A stretch of 48,691 nt of DNA from Rhizobiales bacterium 24-66-13. Lineage in GTDB: Bacteria; Pseudomonadota; Alphaproteobacteria; Rhizobiales; Xanthobacteraceae. Under the pieces are notes generated by a model. That model searched no databases. It was not told the DNA's origin and saw nothing but the letters and a program-made list of their open reading frames with translations. Position 1 is the stretch's first letter, and each line of letters begins with the position of its first letter. Location: NCBI GenBank assembly GCA_002257205.1, contig NCHM01000006.1, positions 1 through 48,691 of the forward strand, written 5' to 3'. Position numbers and translations under genes: made by a program. Positions 8,882 through 17,785 of this stretch are shown here, piece after piece.

Positions 8882-9934
8882 ATGAGACGTCGCGATTTTT
8901 TGCTTGCGAGCGCGGCTTTTGCGCTGGCTGGTTCCAGCCGGGTGGCGGCACAGGAGAATGGAAAGCCCACCTCGATCGCCGTCATGACCTGGGGCGGTCA
9001 ATTCGGCGACGCCGTCGCAAAGGGGGCGGACCGGGAGTTCGAAAGCCGCTTCGGGATCAAGGTGATTCAGGACCGGGGATCGACGCCGGTGGAGCGCATC
9101 ACGAAAGTCAAGATCAACGAAAAGAATCAGATCTTCGATGTCATGCAATTGCATCACGGTTTGGTGCCTTTGGCTGTCCAGCAAGGCGCCTACGAAAAGC
9201 TCGATTTCTCATCGCCTCGGCTCTCCAATGCCAAGTCATTGATCGGCAACTTCGGTAACGACTATTGGGTTCCGTTCATCTTCTCGGAGATCGGGGTCTG
9301 TTACACCAAAGCGGACGTCAAGACGCCCCCGACGAAGTTTTCCGACTTCTGGCGGCCGGAATTCAAGGGGCGCGTCGTCCTTCCCTCCATCACGCACTCG
9401 ATCGGTCCTTACATCATTCCGATCGGTGCCATGGCCGCCGGCAAGGACCCGAAGGATGAAGCCGCCGGCTTTGAGATGCTGCAGAAACTGGTGGATTTAA
9501 ATCCCATCTGGGCACGAGATACCGACGGCATCATGAATGCGATGAGAAGCGGCGAGGCCGTGATCGGGCTTTTGTACCGATCCCAGACCCTTACGCTTCA
9601 GAACGGCGGGTCGGACGTGCAATGGATCGCGCCGGAAGAGGGAGCGATTCCGATTTCCTGGGGCGCGGGAATCGCGAAGGGATGCCGGAACCGTCCATTC
9701 GCGGAGGATTATCTCAACGTCATGATGGGTCCGCAGTGCCAGGCCGTATTTGCCGAGGCGTTCAACTATTCCGGCACCAATCCGAATATGCTTGATCTGC
9801 TTACGCCGGCACTGCGCGCGCGCGTGACCACCAATGCCGCGGCCATGTCCAAGCTCAGGCCGCTCGATCTTGCGTATATCGCCGATCGCCGGGCCGCGTG
9901 GACTGAGCGCTGGAATCGCATTGTTTCGGGTTGA
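8882..9934 (+). CDS. Periplasmic substrate-binding protein, PotD/AfuA-like
   Basis: A 350-aa family 1 extracellular solute-binding protein of the Pot-like importer. The N-terminus MRRRDFLLASAAFALAGSS is a twin-arginine signal peptide with likely cleavage near residue 24 (VAAQ). The mature protein opens with IAVMTWGGQFGDAV, as in binding proteins for spermidine/putrescine or organic-acid ligands. AGGAGACGGCT precedes the ATG. It ends just before the second GGT-like gene, so uptake and hydrolysis are coupled in one transcription unit. Which ligand it binds cannot be read from the sequence; the neighbouring hydrolase suggests an amide-containing compound. Confidence 0.88.
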   Translation: MRRRDFLLASAAFALAGSSRVAAQENGKPTSIAVMTWGGQFGDAVAKGADREFESRFGIKVIQDRGSTPVERITKVKINEKNQIFDVMQLHHGLVPLAVQQGAYEKLDFSSPRLSNAKSLIGNFGNDYWVPFIFSEIGVCYTKADVKTPPTKFSDFWRPEFKGRVVLPSITHSIGPYIIPIGAMAAGKDPKDEAAGFEMLQKLVDLNPIWARDTDGIMNAMRSGEAVIGLLYRSQTLTLQNGGSDVQWIAPEEGAIPISWGAGIAKGCRNRPFAEDYLNVMMGPQCQAVFAEAFNYSGTNPNMLDLLTPALRARVTTNAAAMSKLRPLDLAYIADRRAAWTERWNRIVSG

Positions 9935-9972
9935 TCCCGCGCCACATCTGGATCGTTTTAGGAGGCATGCCG

Positions 9973-11808
9973 GTGAGCAATAATTTGGCTTTGGGTAATT
10001 TTCGCTTGAGCTACGGCCCAGACGCCGGCGAGCCGCCATTCACCACCCGGCCGGAGATCGTCGGAACGTTCGGCGTGGTCGCGTCGACGCACTGGCTGGG
10101 GACCGCGGCCGGCATGCGGATTCTCGAACGGGGCGGCAATGCCTTCGACGCCGCAGTCGCCGTCGGTTTCGCCCTGCAAGTGGTCGAACCCCATCTGAAT
10201 GGATTTGGCGGCGAGGTCCCGGTGATCTTCTTCGATGCGAAATCGAAGAAGACGCAGGTTCTTTGCGGCCAGGGAACGGCCCCCGCAGACGCGACCATTC
10301 AGCGGTTCAGTAATCTCGGCCTCGATATCGTGCCGGGAAGCGGCTTCCTTTCAGCATGCGTGCCCGGCTCGTTCGGCGCCTGGATGACGCTGTTGCGCGA
10401 TTACGGGACCATGGGCGTCGCCGATGTCCTCGAGACGGCGATCGAATATGCCCGCAATGGCTATGTCATGCTGCCGCGGATCGTCGCCGCGATCGAGATG
10501 ATCGAGCCGCTTTTCCGCACCGAGTGGACGAGTTCGGCAGACATCTATCTTCGCAATGGTATTCCGCGCGCGGGCGAGCTGTTCACCAATCCCGACTTGG
10601 CAAATACTTATGAGCGCATTGTGCAAGCCGCAGAAAACGCGGCAGGATCGCGCGAACATCGGATCGAAGCGGCCCGCAAGGCCTTTTACGAAGGCTTCGT
10701 CGCGGAGGCGATCGACAAATTCGTGCGGACGGAAGCGATGGACACTTCGGGCCGGCGCCATGCCGGCCTGCTGACCGGCCAGGACATGGCGAACTGGCAG
10801 CCGACCTATGAAGCGCCGCTGTCGCTGAAGTACGGAAATTTCGAAGTCATGAAGGCGGGCCCTTGGACACAAGGGCCGGTTTTTCTCCAGCTTCTTTCGC
10901 TGTTGAAAGGTTTCGACCTCTCGCAGATGAACCCCGTGGGGGCGGATTTCGTTCATGTCGTCACAGAATGCATGAAGCTTGCATATGCCGATCGCGAGAA
11001 GTTCTATGGCGACCCGACCTTTGTTGATGTCCCCATTGAGAGATTGCTGAGCGATGAATATGCGAACGAACGTCGGCGGCTAATCGGCGATGCGGCATCG
11101 ATCGCGTTTCGACCGGGCAACATTGCCGGTTATGACCATGAGGTACCGTACAATATTGGCAGAACGGAAGGTGGGGTATCGGCGCTCGGCGCGGGCGAGC
11201 CCACGGTCGGCCCCAAAGGTTCGGTACGGGGGGATACTGTTCATATCGATGTCGCGGACCGATTTGGGAACATCGTCTCCGCGACGCCGAGCGGCGGTTG
11301 GTTGCAAAGTTCGCCCACCGTTCCCGGCCTGGGCTTTGCCCTTGGCACGCGCGCACAGATGTTTTGGCTCAAGCCGGGTCTGCCTTCCTCGCTCGCGCCC
11401 AAGAAACGTCCGCGTACAACGCTCTCGGTTACACTGGTTTATCGCGACGGTGACCCTTACGGAAGTTTTGGCACGCCGGGCGGCGACCAGCAGGATCAAT
11501 GGAGTTCCGCGTTCTTCTTGCGGCATGCCAACCACGGCATGAATCTCCAGAGCGCAATCGATGCGCCGATGTTCCATAACGATCACATGCCGAGCTCATT
11601 CTTTCCACGCCAGGCGATCCCGGGCTCGCTGACGGTTGAGGCGAGCTTCGCACCAGACGTTCAGGCCGATCTCATACGTCGCGGGCACCGGCTTACGGCT
11701 GTCCCGGCATGGTCGCTCGGACGGCTGTCAGCGGTCTCCCGCACCGGCCACATTCTTCGGGCGGCCGCGAACCCTCGTTACATGCAGGGCTATGCGTTCG
11801 GGCGTTGA
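9973..11808 (+). CDS. Gamma-glutamyltransferase-family Ntn hydrolase (copy 2)
   Basis: A 611-aa relative of the protein at 1983-3749 but clearly diverged. GGAGG at 9961-9965 is only one base from the ATG at 9967 but 7 bases from the GTG at 9973, so the GTG is the better start. The core has LERGGNAFDAAVAVGFALQV. The small-subunit start aligns at DTVHIDVADRFGN, making Thr422 the likely nucleophile, and FGTPGGDQQDQW forms the C-terminal glycine motif. No signal peptide is visible. It lies 38 bases after the Pot-like binding-protein gene and is probably co-transcribed with that transporter. Transpeptidase, hydrolase or acylase activity are all possible. Confidence 0.85.
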   Translation: MSNNLALGNFRLSYGPDAGEPPFTTRPEIVGTFGVVASTHWLGTAAGMRILERGGNAFDAAVAVGFALQVVEPHLNGFGGEVPVIFFDAKSKKTQVLCGQGTAPADATIQRFSNLGLDIVPGSGFLSACVPGSFGAWMTLLRDYGTMGVADVLETAIEYARNGYVMLPRIVAAIEMIEPLFRTEWTSSADIYLRNGIPRAGELFTNPDLANTYERIVQAAENAAGSREHRIEAARKAFYEGFVAEAIDKFVRTEAMDTSGRRHAGLLTGQDMANWQPTYEAPLSLKYGNFEVMKAGPWTQGPVFLQLLSLLKGFDLSQMNPVGADFVHVVTECMKLAYADREKFYGDPTFVDVPIERLLSDEYANERRRLIGDAASIAFRPGNIAGYDHEVPYNIGRTEGGVSALGAGEPTVGPKGSVRGDTVHIDVADRFGNIVSATPSGGWLQSSPTVPGLGFALGTRAQMFWLKPGLPSSLAPKKRPRTTLSVTLVYRDGDPYGSFGTPGGDQQDQWSSAFFLRHANHGMNLQSAIDAPMFHNDHMPSSFFPRQAIPGSLTVEASFAPDVQADLIRRGHRLTAVPAWSLGRLSAVSRTGHILRAAANPRYMQGYAFGR

Positions 11809-11820
11809 TGGAGATAGGCC

Positions 11821-11877
11821 ATGAACAGGCGCGATTTGCTCAAGGCTGTCGGCTCCCTTCCGCTGACGTCCGCATGA
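11821..11877 (+). pseudogene. Orphan twin-arginine signal peptide, remnant of a deleted secreted protein
   Basis: Twelve bases after the GGT stop, with GGAG in front, an ATG opens MNRRDLLKAVGSLPLTSA and then a TGA. RRDLLK followed by a small hydrophobic stretch is a typical Tat signal of alphaproteobacterial solute-binding proteins or oxidoreductases. The mature part is missing: the bases that follow do not continue it in any frame. It looks like the 5' end of a further operon gene lost by deletion. Confidence 0.6.
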
Positions 11878-11952
11878 AAGCTAGATCGACGACATAATAT
11901 GGCTAAATGACGCGCCGTACTCCACATGCATCGTCGCTGATTAACTTTGTCC

Positions 11953-11990
11953 ATGCGGGACGTGGCTCACATAGGAGCCACGTCCCGCAT
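11953..11990. terminator. Perfect 16-bp stem hairpin
   Basis: ATGCGGGACGTGGCTC at 11953-11968 and its exact complement at 11975-11990 enclose a 6-base loop (acatag). It closes the Pot/GGT transcription unit and is the strongest hairpin in the left block. The absence of a T-run means that a terminator is likely but not certain; it could also be a trace of a mobile element. Confidence 0.5.
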
Positions 11991-12271
11991 AGACGTGATT
12001 ATTGGGATCGGCGAAACATATATATCTCGCGAATGTGAAAATATATCGATTTTATTCATATATGAAGATGGTATTTTTGCTCTACCCGCTTGAGCGCCGG
12101 AATCAGCGGATTGTGACAAAACAAGTGAACAACGAGAAGATATATTTATTTATTCAACATTTAAATCCATTTAAACCTGAATTAAAACGCGCGCATGCCT
12201 TTGCGTGCGAAGGCAAATTGCTTCGCTCGTTCGCCATGGGGAGCACGTTTGAATAAAAATATCACCATATT

Positions 12272-12287
12272 TTTTCACTTGTGAAAA
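12272..12287. promoter_or_regulatory. Palindrome TTTTCAC-tt-GTGAAAA, candidate operator
   Basis: Two 7-base arms are exact complements around a TT centre, in the AT-rich region about 260 bases upstream of the GlxA-type regulator. This layout suits a dimeric or AraC-type regulator site, but no binding protein can be assigned. Confidence 0.35.
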
Positions 12288-12547
12288 CATTTTTTCCATG
12301 AGAGATTTCTCGTCCTGTATTGAAGACCGATGCCGCGAACGCCAGGGTCGAGACGATTTAGGCAGGCTAAGGTCAGGCCATTGGGCTTGAATAATGAGTT
12401 GCGACATCACTTTATAAGGGCTGGAATTTGAAATATAACGCACAATAATAGCCAGTCTGCATTTAACGATGCTTTTGTATTTGAGAATGAAGCGATGATT
12501 TGCGGCGTGTAGTTAACGCAGAAATTTCATTTTCGAAAGAGGTCGAC

Positions 12548-13636
12548 GTGGTGACTGGCGAGGCCTTTTTATCTTCCGGACTTTCCTCGGACGCGCATCG
12601 TGTCGGCTCGCCGCTACGTAAGGATGCTAAATTGCGCATGGGATTCATTCTCATGCATAATTTTACCTTGGCGGCCTTTGCCAATTTTGTTGACGTATTG
12701 CGTCTGGCTGGCGACAAAGGTGACCGGTCCCGGCCTATCGATTGCTCATGGAAAGTCATGAACACGAGACGCAGTCCCGCGCGGAGCTCCTGTGGCATAG
12801 AAATTCAACCAACTGCGGAGCTTCTGGACCCGGCGCAGTTCGATTACATTGTAATTGTCGGCGGACTTCTGCATGGGATGCCGTCATTATCGGAGCCCAT
12901 TGAAAAATACATTAAGACTGCCGCCGCAGCTGGCGTTCCTCTCATAGGCCTGTGCACCGGTTCGTTCGTCCTGTGTCGACTTGGCTTGATGAACCAACGT
13001 AAATGCTGTGTCAGCTGGTATCATTATCGCGATTTTCTTGAGGAATTCCCAAAACTTGTGCCGATTGCGGACCGGTTGTTCGTTATCGATCGCGATCGCA
13101 TTACATGCGCCGGCGGAACAGGGGTTGCGGATCTCGCGGCGCGTTTGGTGGCTGACCATCTGGGATCAGCATTGGCCCAAAAGGCGCTGAACATATTGCT
13201 GATTGATCGGCCGCGACCTGCCGAAAGCGCTCAACCGGCCCCGCGTCCCACGGATGATGCGGTCGATGACACCCGCGTTTCCCGCGCCCTTCTGTTGATG
13301 GAACAGAACATCTCGGAGCCACTACCCATTTCGGTTCTGGCTCATAGGCTTCATGTGGGTGTCCGGCAGCTGGAACGCATATTCGCGGAGCGTCTCGGTG
13401 AGACACCCCACGAGAGCTATCTGGCGCTCCGCCTAAGGCACGGACGCTGGTTACTGGCGAATACACCTTTATCGATTGGGCAGATCGCGGCGGAGCTCGG
13501 CTTTTCGGACGGGTCCCATTTTGGTAGGGCGTTCAAGGTTAAGTTCGGCACCACGCCGGCGGCGTTCCGAAGTGGTCCAACAGTTGGCCATGCGCGCGGG
13601 ATGAATGAGAATGAGGACCGCCGCGTCTTCGAATAG
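12548..13636 (+). CDS. GlxA-family AraC regulator (DJ-1-like sensor plus AraC helix-turn-helix)
   Basis: About 362 aa. AAAGAGG at 12536-12542 fits the GTG at 12548 or the one at 12551; a TTG at 12500 would be an unusual start. Residues about 25-200 form a DJ-1/PfpI-like glutamine amidotransferase fold, with the nucleophile elbow LIGLCTGSFVL and the family string CAGGTGVADLAARLV. The C-terminal 100 residues carry two AraC helix-turn-helix motifs (ISVLAHRLHVGVRQLERIF and IGQIAAELGFSDGSHFGRAF). Relatives such as GbdR, CdhR and ArgR activate catabolism of choline, carnitine or arginine, so it may activate one of the transporter clusters here. The ligand is unknown. Confidence 0.85.
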   Translation: MVTGEAFLSSGLSSDAHRVGSPLRKDAKLRMGFILMHNFTLAAFANFVDVLRLAGDKGDRSRPIDCSWKVMNTRRSPARSSCGIEIQPTAELLDPAQFDYIVIVGGLLHGMPSLSEPIEKYIKTAAAAGVPLIGLCTGSFVLCRLGLMNQRKCCVSWYHYRDFLEEFPKLVPIADRLFVIDRDRITCAGGTGVADLAARLVADHLGSALAQKALNILLIDRPRPAESAQPAPRPTDDAVDDTRVSRALLLMEQNISEPLPISVLAHRLHVGVRQLERIFAERLGETPHESYLALRLRHGRWLLANTPLSIGQIAAELGFSDGSHFGRAFKVKFGTTPAAFRSGPTVGHARGMNENEDRRVFE

Positions 13637-13894
13637 GTTTGGCGGCTCGTGCGCCGGATCGAGACAAGCACAATAAGGAAACGTTACGCGAAGGACCGAC
13701 CTTGGATAGCCGCCGAGGAGCGGGCGCTTTTTAAAACGATAGCGCATACCCATCGGCTCAATTCCACTCTTCGGGGAAAGACAGTGCCGCCAGGCGCCGA
13801 AGTGAGCGAAGTCCATTGGTCGGTGCTTGGAAGGGATGATCAGGGCGCGCCGCGCCTTTGCCCCAGTGCGCAGATGAGCGGCAGGAGAGGCAAC

Positions 13895-14989
13895 ATGGAA
13901 AAGAAGATAAGGCTAGGGCTCATTGGTGCGAGCGCGAAGGGCACCTGGTCCTCACGCTCGCACCTGCCGGCGCTTCAATCGAGCCGTGATGTCGAGCTCA
14001 CAGCGGTCTGTACGACCAAGGCCGACAGCGCAGAAGCTGCGCGCCAGGCTTATGGCGCCCGTCTGGCTTTCGATGACTATCGCAAGATGGTCGCATCACC
14101 GGAGATCGACGCGGTCGCAGTGGTGGTGCGCGTGCCCTTACATTACGCCCCCACAAAAGCAGCCCTCGAGGCTGGGAAGCATGTCTACTGCGAATGGCCG
14201 CTCGGCCGCACAACGACCGAGGCCGAAGAGCTCTCGACATTGGCAGCGAGCAAAGGGCTCGTTACGGCCGTCGGTTTGCAGGCCCGCGTTGATCCGACAC
14301 TGCTCTACATGAAGGAACTTGTCGACAGCGGCTGCATTGGCGAGGTGTTGGCTGTTCATGTCAGCCTCATGCGCGAAGGCGTGCTGTCGAGGCCGTCAAA
14401 TCGCACATGGCAACGCGACGTCGAGCTGGGCGCAAACACATTGACCATCCCGAACGGCCACACGCTGGACGCGATGCGCTTCGTCGTCGGCGACCTTTCT
14501 CAATTGTCCGCCGTGGTGACGACGCAGGTGAAGCAATGGCTCGATACCGACGCCCGGACGTTGGTCAACGTCACCTCGCCCGACAACGTGTTGGTCCAAG
14601 GCCAGTTGAAGAATGGCGCGATGGCGTCCCTTCATGTGGCGGCCGTTCCGTTCGCCGGCAGCGGCTATCGCATGGAGATCTACGGCCGGGAGGGGACACT
14701 GGTGGTGTCGGGAGAGGAGTCTCCGCAGTTCTGCCGACTTTCTCTCCATGGCGCGCGCGGCGAAAACAAGCTTGCGCCCCTGCCTGCACCGGAACGGCTC
14801 GCCGCACCGGCGGATGACCCGTCCTTGGTGGAAGCGCTGAACGTCGGCCGTCTGTACACCTCGTTCGCTCAGACAATCCGCGGGGGAGAGGCCTCCCATC
14901 CGACCTTCGATACCGCGGTTGCGCTCCACCGCGTGATCGACACGATCGCACAGGCGTCGGCAAGCGGTTGCGCGATATCGCTTCCGTAG
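13895..14989 (+). CDS. Gfo/Idh/MocA-family oxidoreductase, Gal80-like
   Basis: A 364-aa NAD(P)-dependent dehydrogenase-like protein. The ATG at 13895 has AGGAGAGG at 13882-13889; longer in-frame versions back to 13649 run over non-conserved sequence. The Rossmann start is IRLGLIGASAKGTW. Where most members have a catalytic lysine in EKP, this one reads YCEWPLGR (E100, W101, P102), as in the yeast sugar sensor Gal80 and its relatives. The C-terminal beta-sheet domain is complete. Without the lysine it may lack ordinary dehydrogenase activity or use another residue. It stands alone between two regulators, so its substrate is not indicated by context. Confidence 0.85.
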   Translation: MEKKIRLGLIGASAKGTWSSRSHLPALQSSRDVELTAVCTTKADSAEAARQAYGARLAFDDYRKMVASPEIDAVAVVVRVPLHYAPTKAALEAGKHVYCEWPLGRTTTEAEELSTLAASKGLVTAVGLQARVDPTLLYMKELVDSGCIGEVLAVHVSLMREGVLSRPSNRTWQRDVELGANTLTIPNGHTLDAMRFVVGDLSQLSAVVTTQVKQWLDTDARTLVNVTSPDNVLVQGQLKNGAMASLHVAAVPFAGSGYRMEIYGREGTLVVSGEESPQFCRLSLHGARGENKLAPLPAPERLAAPADDPSLVEALNVGRLYTSFAQTIRGGEASHPTFDTAVALHRVIDTIAQASASGCAISLP

Positions 14990-15166
14990 AGCGGATGGAG
15001 GCCGACATACTTATGCGCGTTATGATCGACGCCGGCCCTGTCATCGGCGTCGGTTGTTGAAGCAAACGATATTCCGCTCACGCCTGGGGTCTAAGTCAAC
15101 ATCCGGGCTATCTGCTCTGATATGCAGGCGATTTCCGAACCACAAAGGTTCTGCTAGTCTGCAAGA

Positions 15167-16045
15167 ATGTTGCGGTCCATTCAACAGCTTCGGGAGACCT
15201 CGCCGCCTGCAGCCATGCTCGCAGCGGATGGTGACCAGCTTGCGCTGAGGGGGGGCGGCGGTGAGTATTTCATGCCGTGGCATTGGCATGATTGCCTAAT
15301 GCTCTTCTTGCCCCGCATCGGCGCCGTCGATTTTCGCGATGAGACCCGAAAGTCCGGGGCGTGGCTGAGCGAAGACCGCTTCGTTGTGGTGCGACAGAGC
15401 TTGGCGCACCAGACGGCGGCGGCGCGCATCGGCAACAGTCATCTGGCGATCTACGCGAGCGATGATCAATTGGCGAGGATCGAAGCGCGCATTGGATCCC
15501 TGAGCCGCGTTCGGGCCAAGCTCGATGTTCCCGCCTTCTTTGCGGTCACCCCCGAGATGCGCTCGCTTCAAAGCCTGTGCCACGTAAGCGAGACCGACGA
15601 CATGGCGTCCCGCGCGGTGCAAGGCCATATCGCGGCGGCACTCCTCATCAAGTGCCTGGCTCAGATTGAACGCAGTGAGCAGCTTTCCGCGGCCTGTCCG
15701 GAAGGCCACGGCGAAGCACTCATTGCCGAGATCAAGAGCTTCATCACAAAAAACGCGACCAGCGATCTGCCTCTGGACGCGATCGCCGAATTCTTCGGGC
15801 TGTCCAGACGCCATGCCACCCGATTGTTCCGTGAGAAGACAAGCATGTCGATCGCGGAGTTCCATGAGCGGGAGCGGGTCAGGCAGGCGCGCGACCTTCT
15901 GGTGGAGACAAGCCTGCCGGTCGGCGAGGTGGCTTGGCGGGTCGGGTTCGAATCCGGCTCCTCGCTCGCAAGAACCATGCGGCGGGTGACCGGCCTTACG
16001 CCGACAGACGTGCGCAAGAGCATGGCCCGCACGGTCAAGACTTAA
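15167..16045 (+). CDS. AraC-family transcriptional regulator
   Basis: A 292-aa regulator. The N-terminal sensor has the cupin-like PWHWHDCLMLFLP near residue 40, a typical ligand-binding turn of AraC proteins. The C-terminal 100 residues hold two helix-turn-helix motifs (LDAIAEFFGLSRRHATRLF and VGEVAWRVGFESGSSLARTM). It directly precedes the second SsuBCA-like operon on the same strand, with an 80-base gap, and is the natural candidate to control it. The start ATG at 15167 has no strong ribosome site, so an internal start is possible. Confidence 0.85.
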   Translation: MLRSIQQLRETSPPAAMLAADGDQLALRGGGGEYFMPWHWHDCLMLFLPRIGAVDFRDETRKSGAWLSEDRFVVVRQSLAHQTAAARIGNSHLAIYASDDQLARIEARIGSLSRVRAKLDVPAFFAVTPEMRSLQSLCHVSETDDMASRAVQGHIAAALLIKCLAQIERSEQLSAACPEGHGEALIAEIKSFITKNATSDLPLDAIAEFFGLSRRHATRLFREKTSMSIAEFHERERVRQARDLLVETSLPVGEVAWRVGFESGSSLARTMRRVTGLTPTDVRKSMARTVKT

Positions 16046-16125
16046 GGCCCGTTCGGTCGCGCACCCGGTGGCGCTCGCCCTTATCCTCGGCTGAATTGCA
16101 GCACGACGAGGCTGAGGAAATCCAC

Positions 16126-16941
16126 ATGCACGATGTCCGGCCGGACGACTTCATCATATTTACTGATGTGGCGAAGAGTTTCCAGATTGGTACTCAACAA
16201 TACACCGCTATTCGTGACGTCACCATGTCGATCAAGCGCGGCGAAATCGCCATGTTGCTTGGGCCTTCGGGGTGCGGGAAGTCGACGCTGCTGAATTTGG
16301 CGGCCGGACTGATCGGGCCGAGCGCAGGGCAGGTGGTCTATGATGGCGCGCTCATTGCCGGCTTGAACGCCAAGGTCGCCTACATGACGCAGCAGGATCA
16401 CCTGCTTCCGTGGAGGACTGTCGCCGGCAACATCGCGGTTCCGCTTGAAGTCGCGGGGCTCCCGCGGCGTGCGCGCGAGGCGCGGTTGGACGAGCTCCTG
16501 ACGCTGGTCGGCCTCACGGACTTTGCCAAATCCTATCCGAACCAGATCTCCGGTGGCATGCGCAAGCGTTGCGCCCTGGCCAGGCTGCTGGCCGCCAACC
16601 GCGAGACGCTTCTGCTGGACGAGCCGTTCAGCGCGTTGGATGCGCAACTCAGGCTGACGCTCCAGGCTGAACTGCTCCGGATCTGCCGAAAGCTCAACCT
16701 GACCGTGATGTTCGTGACGCACGACATCGAGGAAGCGGCCGGCCTGGGTGACAAATGCGCGGTGTTCCAAGGCCGCCCGGGCAAGATCGCGAAGGTCTTC
16801 GACAATCCGCTACCGAAAGAGCGCGATCTGATGCGCCTGCGGTTCGACCCGCGCCATCACGCCTTCACAAACGAACTTTGGGCGACCTTGACGCCAGATC
16901 TGCAGCCGCCCGTGTCGTCCCCGATCGCACTGACGGCGTGA
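16126..16941 (+). CDS. ABC transporter ATP-binding protein, SsuB/TauB-like (second system)
   Basis: A 271-aa ATPase. The ATG at 16126 is preceded by GAGGAAA; a longer frame back to 15934 overlaps the AraC gene and is rejected. Walker A GPSGCGKST is at residues 46-54, followed by MTQQDHLLPWRTV, the signature ISGGMRKRCALARL, Walker B LLLDEPFSALD and FVTHDIEEA. It shares many blocks with the ATPase at 385-1149, including DFAKSYPN just before the signature, which marks the two as close paralogues. The permease follows 11 bases later. Confidence 0.9.
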   Translation: MHDVRPDDFIIFTDVAKSFQIGTQQYTAIRDVTMSIKRGEIAMLLGPSGCGKSTLLNLAAGLIGPSAGQVVYDGALIAGLNAKVAYMTQQDHLLPWRTVAGNIAVPLEVAGLPRRAREARLDELLTLVGLTDFAKSYPNQISGGMRKRCALARLLAANRETLLLDEPFSALDAQLRLTLQAELLRICRKLNLTVMFVTHDIEEAAGLGDKCAVFQGRPGKIAKVFDNPLPKERDLMRLRFDPRHHAFTNELWATLTPDLQPPVSSPIALTA

Positions 16942-16952
16942 GGAAAGCCATT

Positions 16953-17741
16953 ATGGAAAAAAAGCCATCACCCGCAACGATTCTGCTGGCCCGCCTCGGG
17001 CTGTTGCTTTCGCTCCTGGCCGTCTGGGAGGTCGGATCGAGCTGGGCGGGAAGCGAGTTCTATATCTCCACGCCGTCCGCCATTGCCGCAAGCTTCTGGA
17101 TGATCTTGAGCAGCGGAGAACTCTTCTTTCATGCCTCGATCACAACCGTGGAAGCCCTGCTCGGGTTTCTGATCGGGGGAAGCGTCGGCATCGCCGCAGG
17201 TCTCCTTCTTGGTCGCTCGCGCATTCTCGCGGACATTCTGGATCCGTTCCTGACCGCTTTCTACAGCCTCCCGAAGGTCGCGCTGGCGCCGCTGTTCGTC
17301 CTGTGGCTGGGGATCGGCATCGAGATGAAGATCGTGCTGGCGGCGACCACCGTCTTCTTTCTCGTCTTCCTGAACACCTATACCGGCGTGCGCAGCGTGA
17401 GCCGCGAACAGCTGGTTGTCATCCGCCTGATGGGGGCTTCGGAGCGCCAGTTGCTGAGCAAACTCGTGCTGCCGTCGGCGATCACCTGGGTTTTCGCGGG
17501 CCTGCGGCTGTCGGTGCCCTACGCCCTGATCGGGGCGATCGTCGGCGAGATCATCGCGTCCAATCGTGGCCTTGGCTACCTCATCTCCAACGCCGCGTCG
17601 AAGTTCGACACGCCTGGTGTGTTCGCCGCCCTGATCGCGATCGTCACCCTCACCATGCTGCTGAATCTGGCGGTCAAGACGGCCGAGCGCATGCTCATGC
17701 CCTGGAAGCGGGCAGAAGAGCATCGCGAAGCCACGGTTTAG
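16953..17741 (+). CDS. ABC transporter permease, SsuC/TauC-like (second system)
   Basis: A 262-aa membrane protein with about six hydrophobic segments, starting at the ATG at 16953 (GAGGAAAG upstream). It repeats the family string FYSLPKVALAPLFVLWLGIG and the EAA-type loop VIRLMGASERQLLSKLVLP. SNRGLGYLISNAASKFDTPG matches the equivalent stretch of the permease at 1179-1931, so the whole transporter has been duplicated or acquired twice. The gene lies between its ATPase and binding protein; the three form an operon. Confidence 0.9.
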   Translation: MEKKPSPATILLARLGLLLSLLAVWEVGSSWAGSEFYISTPSAIAASFWMILSSGELFFHASITTVEALLGFLIGGSVGIAAGLLLGRSRILADILDPFLTAFYSLPKVALAPLFVLWLGIGIEMKIVLAATTVFFLVFLNTYTGVRSVSREQLVVIRLMGASERQLLSKLVLPSAITWVFAGLRLSVPYALIGAIVGEIIASNRGLGYLISNAASKFDTPGVFAALIAIVTLTMLLNLAVKTAERMLMPWKRAEEHREATV

Positions 17742-17785
17742 CAGGTCGGACCCTGTCCATCTGATCGTTTATCTCGGAGACCGCC

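Larger units (their letters stand above)
11878..12547. other. AT-rich intergenic region before the GlxA-type regulator
   Basis: These 670 bases hold no gene I can support. From about 12000 to 12480 the sequence is strikingly AT-rich against its GC-rich surroundings, with runs such as ATATATATCTCG and TTTATTTATTCAAC. An 84-codon frame at 12002-12256 has no ribosome site or recognisable domain. The region contains a strong hairpin at 11953-11990 and a palindrome at 12272-12287, listed separately, and probably the promoter of the regulator at 12548. Confidence 0.6.

Noticed and set aside
12002-12256. An 84-codon frame in the AT-rich intergenic region
   Set aside because: There is no ribosome site, domain or context, and its residues simply reflect AT-rich codons.
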